Below are positions 60,536-64,000 of a stretch of DNA of 64,000 bases, one piece after another. This DNA comes from Streptomyces sp. I6 (GTDB taxonomy: Bacteria; Actinomycetota; Actinomycetes; Streptomycetales; Streptomycetaceae). The notes below the pieces were generated by a model that ran no database searches, was not told the DNA's origin, and saw only the letters and a program-made list of their open reading frames with translations. Numbering within the stretch: position 1 is the first letter of the stretch; each line of letters begins with the position of its first letter. The position numbers and the translations under genes are program-made. The stretch is from the NCBI GenBank assembly GCA_003725745.1, contig RHDP01000001.1:6365501-6429500 (forward strand). The letters run 5' to 3'.

Positions 60536-60855
60536 GGGGTGCGTCGCCCCGCGCCGACGTGAGGTGGGGAGGCGCCGTCCCGTGTTCCGTGCGTGGCGTC
60601 GGCGGTCCGGGGTGGACGGCCGGACGGCCGGACCGGGACGGGAGGTTTCGGCGCGTTCGTGAGGACGGGCGGTGATCTGCGACGTGACGACATCCCCGGC
60701 GGTCACGGCCGGGGTCGCCGTGGTCCTTGTACCTGCGCTCGCAGTCGATCACAGCGGTGCCGGTGAGGGCCGTCGGCCATCCCGTACGACGGCTCGCACC
60801 GACCGTGTGCCGGCGCCGGACGCCGCCGAGTCCGGCGCGGGCGTGGGTCGTCGGG
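60536..60855. other. Intergenic region between pirin and narI
   Basis: Convergent 3' ends, 320 bases, no gene seen and no clear long hairpin. Confidence 0.45.
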
Positions 60856-61623
60856 TCATGCGGCTCGTCCGGAGCCGGAGGCCGACCGGGTCCGTCCCGC
60901 TGCCGGGGCGGCACGTCGCCGGTAGACCAGGTACGGCCGGGCGAGATATCCGATCGGGGCGCTCCACACGTGGACCAGCCGGGTGAAAGGCCAGGCGGCG
61001 AAGAGCAGGAAGGCGGTGAGGGCGTGCAGCTGGAAGAGGAGCGGGGCTTCGGCGATGGCCTCGGGCCGCGGCTGGAGGGCGAACAGACTGCGGAACCAGA
61101 CGGAGACGGTGGAGCGGTAGTCGTAACCGGCGCCGAAGACGTTGTGGGCGGCGGTGGCGGTGATGCCGAGCAGGACGGTGGCGGACAGCAGGGGAAAGAG
61201 GACCTTGTCGCTGCGGTCGGTGCCGAGGCGGATCCGGCGGGTCAGCAGGCGCCGGGCGCACAGCATGCCCAGCCCGGCGACCATGGCGACGCCGGCCACG
61301 GAGCCCGCCCAGACGGCCGTGGTGTGGTACGCGTGCTCGGAGATCCCCGCCGACTCGGTCCACGAGCCGGGGACGGCAAGACCGGCGACATGTCCGGCGA
61401 TCACCATGAAGGCGCCGATGTGGAACAGGGGGCTGCCCCAGCGCAGCCGGCGGTGTTCCAGGAGCTGGGTGGTGCGGGAGGTCCAGCCGAACTGGTCCTG
61501 CCGGTAGCGCCGGACGTGCCCGACGGCGAACACGGCCAGACAGGTGTAGGGGAGGGCCACCCACAGGAAGAGGTCCACGCCGCTCGCGGAGGAGACCGCC
61601 AGAGGGGTGTGTACGGCGTTCAT
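60856..61623 (-). CDS. narI: Respiratory nitrate reductase gamma subunit (cytochrome b)
   Basis: 255 residues with five membrane helices. His residues for the two b-type hemes lie in FHIGAFMVIAGHVAG and FQLHALTAFLLFAAWPFTRLVHVW. It passes electrons from menaquinol to NarH. The ATG at 61623 overlaps the repaired narJ stop. A Arg/Ala-rich tail ends the protein. Last gene of narGHJI. Confidence 0.94.
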   Translation of the reverse strand: MNAVHTPLAVSSASGVDLFLWVALPYTCLAVFAVGHVRRYRQDQFGWTSRTTQLLEHRRLRWGSPLFHIGAFMVIAGHVAGLAVPGSWTESAGISEHAYHTTAVWAGSVAGVAMVAGLGMLCARRLLTRRIRLGTDRSDKVLFPLLSATVLLGITATAAHNVFGAGYDYRSTVSVWFRSLFALQPRPEAIAEAPLLFQLHALTAFLLFAAWPFTRLVHVWSAPIGYLARPYLVYRRRAAPAAGRTRSASGSGRAA

Positions 61624-62439
61624 CGGGGCCTTCCGTTCGGGTGGTGGGAGCCGGTGGCCGTTGGGTCGGCGGGGCCTGCATGGGCGGCACGAAGGCGTCC
61701 GGAGGAGCGAACTCCCCTTCCCCGTACATTCCGTAGGGGTCGAGGCCGACTTCCTCGTTCGGCGGCCCCTCGGCGACGAGCTGCTCCACCGCCGCGCGGT
61801 CCGCCTCCGTGGGCGGCGGCAGCAGGGTGAGCAGCGCGGCGAGGGCGTGCCGGTAGGGGGAGCCGGCTTCGGACAGCGCCCGGTGGATCAGTTCGATACC
61901 ACGCCGGTGCCGGCGCAGCGGCGCCTCGCCGCCACCCGGACCCGTCAGGGCGGCGAACTCCAGCACGACCGGCAGATGGTCGGGCAGTTCACCGCCGTCG
62001 GTGTCCCAGCCGGCGGCCCGGTAGCGCTGGTTCAGGGTGAGCAGGGCCATGCCCCGGCGGCGGGTGTCGCCGTGCAGGTAGTAGGTGAGGTAGAGGCTGC
62101 TCTTGCGGCGCAGGTCGAACATCTCGACGTAGTGCCGCTCGAGTGCCTCGGGGGCTGGGAGGTGAACCAGTCGGTGAACCGGGTCAGTCGTTCCGCCGCG
62201 GGCGTGGCGGGCATGGCCCCGACCGCGGTGGCCAACTCCGTGCGCGCCGACGTCAGTTCGGAGTCCGGATACTGGAGGAGCAGCGAGAGGAGCCGCAGGG
62301 TCAGCGCTCGGTCCGCCTTCTCCGCGGGGGTGAGTCGGGCCGGGCGGCGTACGGCGGCCCGGACGCGGGTGCGGATGAGGGCGGGGATCGACGGGGGTCC
62401 TTCCCGGCGTTCGGTACCGGGGGAGGGCGGCGGGTTCAC
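61620..62439 (-). CDS. narJ: Nitrate reductase molybdenum cofactor assembly chaperone (two frameshifts)
   Basis: About 273 residues after repair. LRLLSLLLQYPDSELTSARTEL and HYVEMFDLRRKSSLYLTYYLHGDTRRRGMALL are the conserved NarJ parts (the second spans two motifs). Breaks are at GGGGG 62150-62154 and GGGG 61625-61628 (plus strand); adding a base at each gives SQPPEALERHYVE and an ending TEGPR whose TGA overlaps the narI ATG. The GTG start at 62439 overlaps the narH stop. It helps insert the molybdenum cofactor into NarG. Confidence 0.93.
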
Positions 62440-63962
62440 GGATGTCCTCCGGCAGTGGTGTCGCGACGCAGGGTGGGGATGCCGAGCATGACCCTGCGGG
62501 GCTCGGCCTCGCCGGATGTCCCGACGGGGCAGCGGCCCTCCAGGGCGGTCAGTGCGGCGGCGTCTTCCTTGTGGGCGGCGGGGACGACATAGCGGTCGGC
62601 GTACTTGGCGACGGCGAGCAGCCGGTGCAGGTCCTCCGCCTCGCGTGTGGTGAGGCCGACGGCCTTGAGCACCGCGTCGTCGCCGGTCTCGCCGAGGGTC
62701 CGTTCCCGCATGTACGAGCGGAGCGCGGTGAGTTTCATCAGCACGCCGGCGACGGCGTCCGTGTCCCCCGCGGTGAACAGTTCCGCCAGGTACTCCAGCG
62801 GGATGCGCAGCCGGGTGACGGCGGCGAACACGTGGTCGGGGTCGTCCTGGTCGCCGCCGGCCGCGTCGACGGCGTCCAGCACGGGCGACAGGGGCGGTAC
62901 GTACCAGACCATCGGCAGGGTGCGGTACTCCGGGTGGAGCGGCAGCGCCACCCGGTAGCGGGAGACCAGGTCGTGCACGGGGGAGCGGCGGGCGGCGTCG
63001 AGCCAGTCCTCGGGGATGCCCGACTCCCGTGCGGCAGCCCGGACTTCGGGATCGCGGGGGTCCAGGAAGACGCCGCGCTGGGCGTCGAGGAGGTCCTTCT
63101 CGTCGGAGGTGGCCGCGGCCGCGCCCACGCGATCGGCGTCGTACAGCAGCAGGCCGAGGTACCGCAGGCGTCCGACGCAGGTCTCGGAGCAGACGGTGGG
63201 CTGGCCGGCCTCGATGCGGGGGAAGCAGAAGGTGCACTTCTCGGCCTTGCCGGTGGCGTGGTTGACGTACACCTTCTTGTACGGGCACGCGGTGACGCAC
63301 ATGCGCCAGCCGCGGCAGCGGTCCTGGTCGACCAGGACGACGCCGTCCTCGACCCGCTTGTACATCGCGCCGGAGGGGCAGGCCGAGACGCAGGCGGGGT
63401 TGAGGCAGTGCTCGCACAGGCGGGGCAGGTGGAAGAGGAAGGTCTGCTCGAACTCGAACCTGACCTTCCGAGCCCACTCTCCGGTGAGGTTGGGGTCGCC
63501 TCCGGCGTGCTCGGGTGCGCCGCCGAGGCCGTCCTCCCAGTTGGCGCCCCAGGTGATGGCGGTGGGCTTGCCGGTGAGGACGGAGCGGGGACGCGCGACG
63601 GGGATGTCCGTGCCGGCGGGGGCGCCCACGAGGTTGTCGTAGTCGTAGGTGACCGGCTCGTAGTAGTCCTCGATGGACGGCAGGTCGGGGTTGGAGAACA
63701 GGGACAGCAGGCGCTTGACCCGGCCACCCGAGCGCAGGACGAGGCGCCCGCGCTGGTCGAGCATCCAGCCGCCCTTCCACCGCTCCTGGTCCTCGTAGCG
63801 GCGCGGGTAGCCGACGCCGGGTTTGGTCTCGACGTTGTTGAACCAGGCGTACTCGACGCCGGCGCGGTTGGTCCACGTCTGCTTGCAGGTGACCGAGCAG
63901 GTGTGGCAGCCGATGCACTTGTCGAGGTTCATCACCATCGCGACCTGGGCCATGACGCGCAT
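62436..63962 (-). CDS. narH: Respiratory nitrate reductase beta subunit (Fe-S)
   Basis: 508 residues, full length. Four Cys groups hold the clusters: CIGCHTCSVTC, CEHCLNPACVSACP, CRGWRMCVTACP (Trp in place of one Cys, as in the [3Fe-4S] site) and CTFCFPRIEAGQPTVCSETC. It links NarG to NarI on the inner face of the membrane. ATG at 63962, four bases from the narG stop. Confidence 0.96.
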   Translation of the reverse strand: MRVMAQVAMVMNLDKCIGCHTCSVTCKQTWTNRAGVEYAWFNNVETKPGVGYPRRYEDQERWKGGWMLDQRGRLVLRSGGRVKRLLSLFSNPDLPSIEDYYEPVTYDYDNLVGAPAGTDIPVARPRSVLTGKPTAITWGANWEDGLGGAPEHAGGDPNLTGEWARKVRFEFEQTFLFHLPRLCEHCLNPACVSACPSGAMYKRVEDGVVLVDQDRCRGWRMCVTACPYKKVYVNHATGKAEKCTFCFPRIEAGQPTVCSETCVGRLRYLGLLLYDADRVGAAAATSDEKDLLDAQRGVFLDPRDPEVRAAARESGIPEDWLDAARRSPVHDLVSRYRVALPLHPEYRTLPMVWYVPPLSPVLDAVDAAGGDQDDPDHVFAAVTRLRIPLEYLAELFTAGDTDAVAGVLMKLTALRSYMRERTLGETGDDAVLKAVGLTTREAEDLHRLLAVAKYADRYVVPAAHKEDAAALTALEGRCPVGTSGEAEPRRVMLGIPTLRRDTTAGGHP

Positions 63963-63963
63963 G

Positions 63964-64000
63964 TCAGTACTCCACGTCCTGGCTGCGGCGGCGGATGACG
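63964..64000 (-). CDS. narG: Respiratory nitrate reductase alpha subunit, last 11 codons only
   Basis: The bases at the right edge read VIRRRSQDVEY and TGA on the minus strand, directly before narH. The operon order makes this the narG C-terminus. Nothing else of the gene is in the window. Confidence 0.75.
   Translation of the reverse strand, partial: VIRRRSQDVEY

Noticed and set aside
60536..60855. Short open frames between pirin and narI
   Set aside because: They lack ribosome sites and normal codon positions and overlap the narI 3' end.

Overview
The base composition (about 70% G+C), codon use with G or C in almost every third position, and gene families such as RmdA, ergothioneine EgtABCD, MelC1/C2 tyrosinase, class F sortase, Rpf-type muralytic enzymes and WS/DGAT identify a Streptomyces chromosome segment (inference from content, not from a database search). 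From memory, the order gnd - Rpf-like - WS/DGAT - Fpg - RmdA - sdhCAB - egt - thioredoxin resembles the region around SCO0975 to SCO0885 in the left arm of S. coelicolor; this needs a search to confirm.

Layout. 1-5.4 kb: 6-phosphogluconate dehydrogenase (3' end outside the window), a secreted Rpf/LysM/M23 cell-wall enzyme, a FhuF-like Fe-S protein and an SDR with a zinc-ribbon front. 5.7-14.3 kb: a 56-residue unknown peptide, lipase maturation factor and YndJ membrane proteins, a DUF6777-type lipoprotein, a PAS-GAF-PP2C-HATPase phosphatase, a WS/DGAT acyltransferase and an Fpg/Nei glycosylase. 14.3-21 kb: an orphan anti-sigma factor, then a LytTR response regulator, two small membrane proteins, an SSS solute symporter and a LytS-type kinase that look like one signalling and transport unit. 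21.6-31.8 kb: an ECF sigma factor, LysX (lysyl-phosphatidylglycerol synthase fused to lysyl-tRNA synthetase), a class F sortase flanked by two paralogous surface proteins, and two membrane proteins. 31.9-36.2 kb: a repeat lipoprotein, a DUF574 methyltransferase and RmdA (cyclic di-GMP). 36.7-45.9 kb: HxlR/RidA, LysR/sdhCAB, enoyl-CoA hydratase, tyrosinase operon and an NAD(P)-binding protein. 46.3-56.7 kb: dodecin, an OlsBA-like ornithine lipid pair convergent with egtABCD, a PARG macrodomain protein, thioredoxin and a flavin disulfide reductase. 56.8-59.4 kb: two different intact IS110-family transposases, head to head. 59.5-64 kb: pirin and narIJH, with the last codons of narG at the edge.

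The strongest whole-window signal is technical. At least 19 reading-frame breaks in 14 genes can each be repaired by adding a single G or C to a G or C run of 3-5 bases, and every repaired gene regains a normal length and, where relevant, a normal ATGA junction with its neighbour. This points to under-called homopolymers in the sequence rather than to pseudogenes. CDS coordinates for those genes span the whole repaired gene.

The clearest biology worth following is the IS110 pair with candidate bridge-RNA ends, the sortase F module with an Asn/Gly/Arg repeat protein, the cyclic di-GMP cluster, and the unusual number of short tandem repeats (7 to 43 bp units) in intergenic DNA. I did not find a clearly new defence or biosynthetic system.
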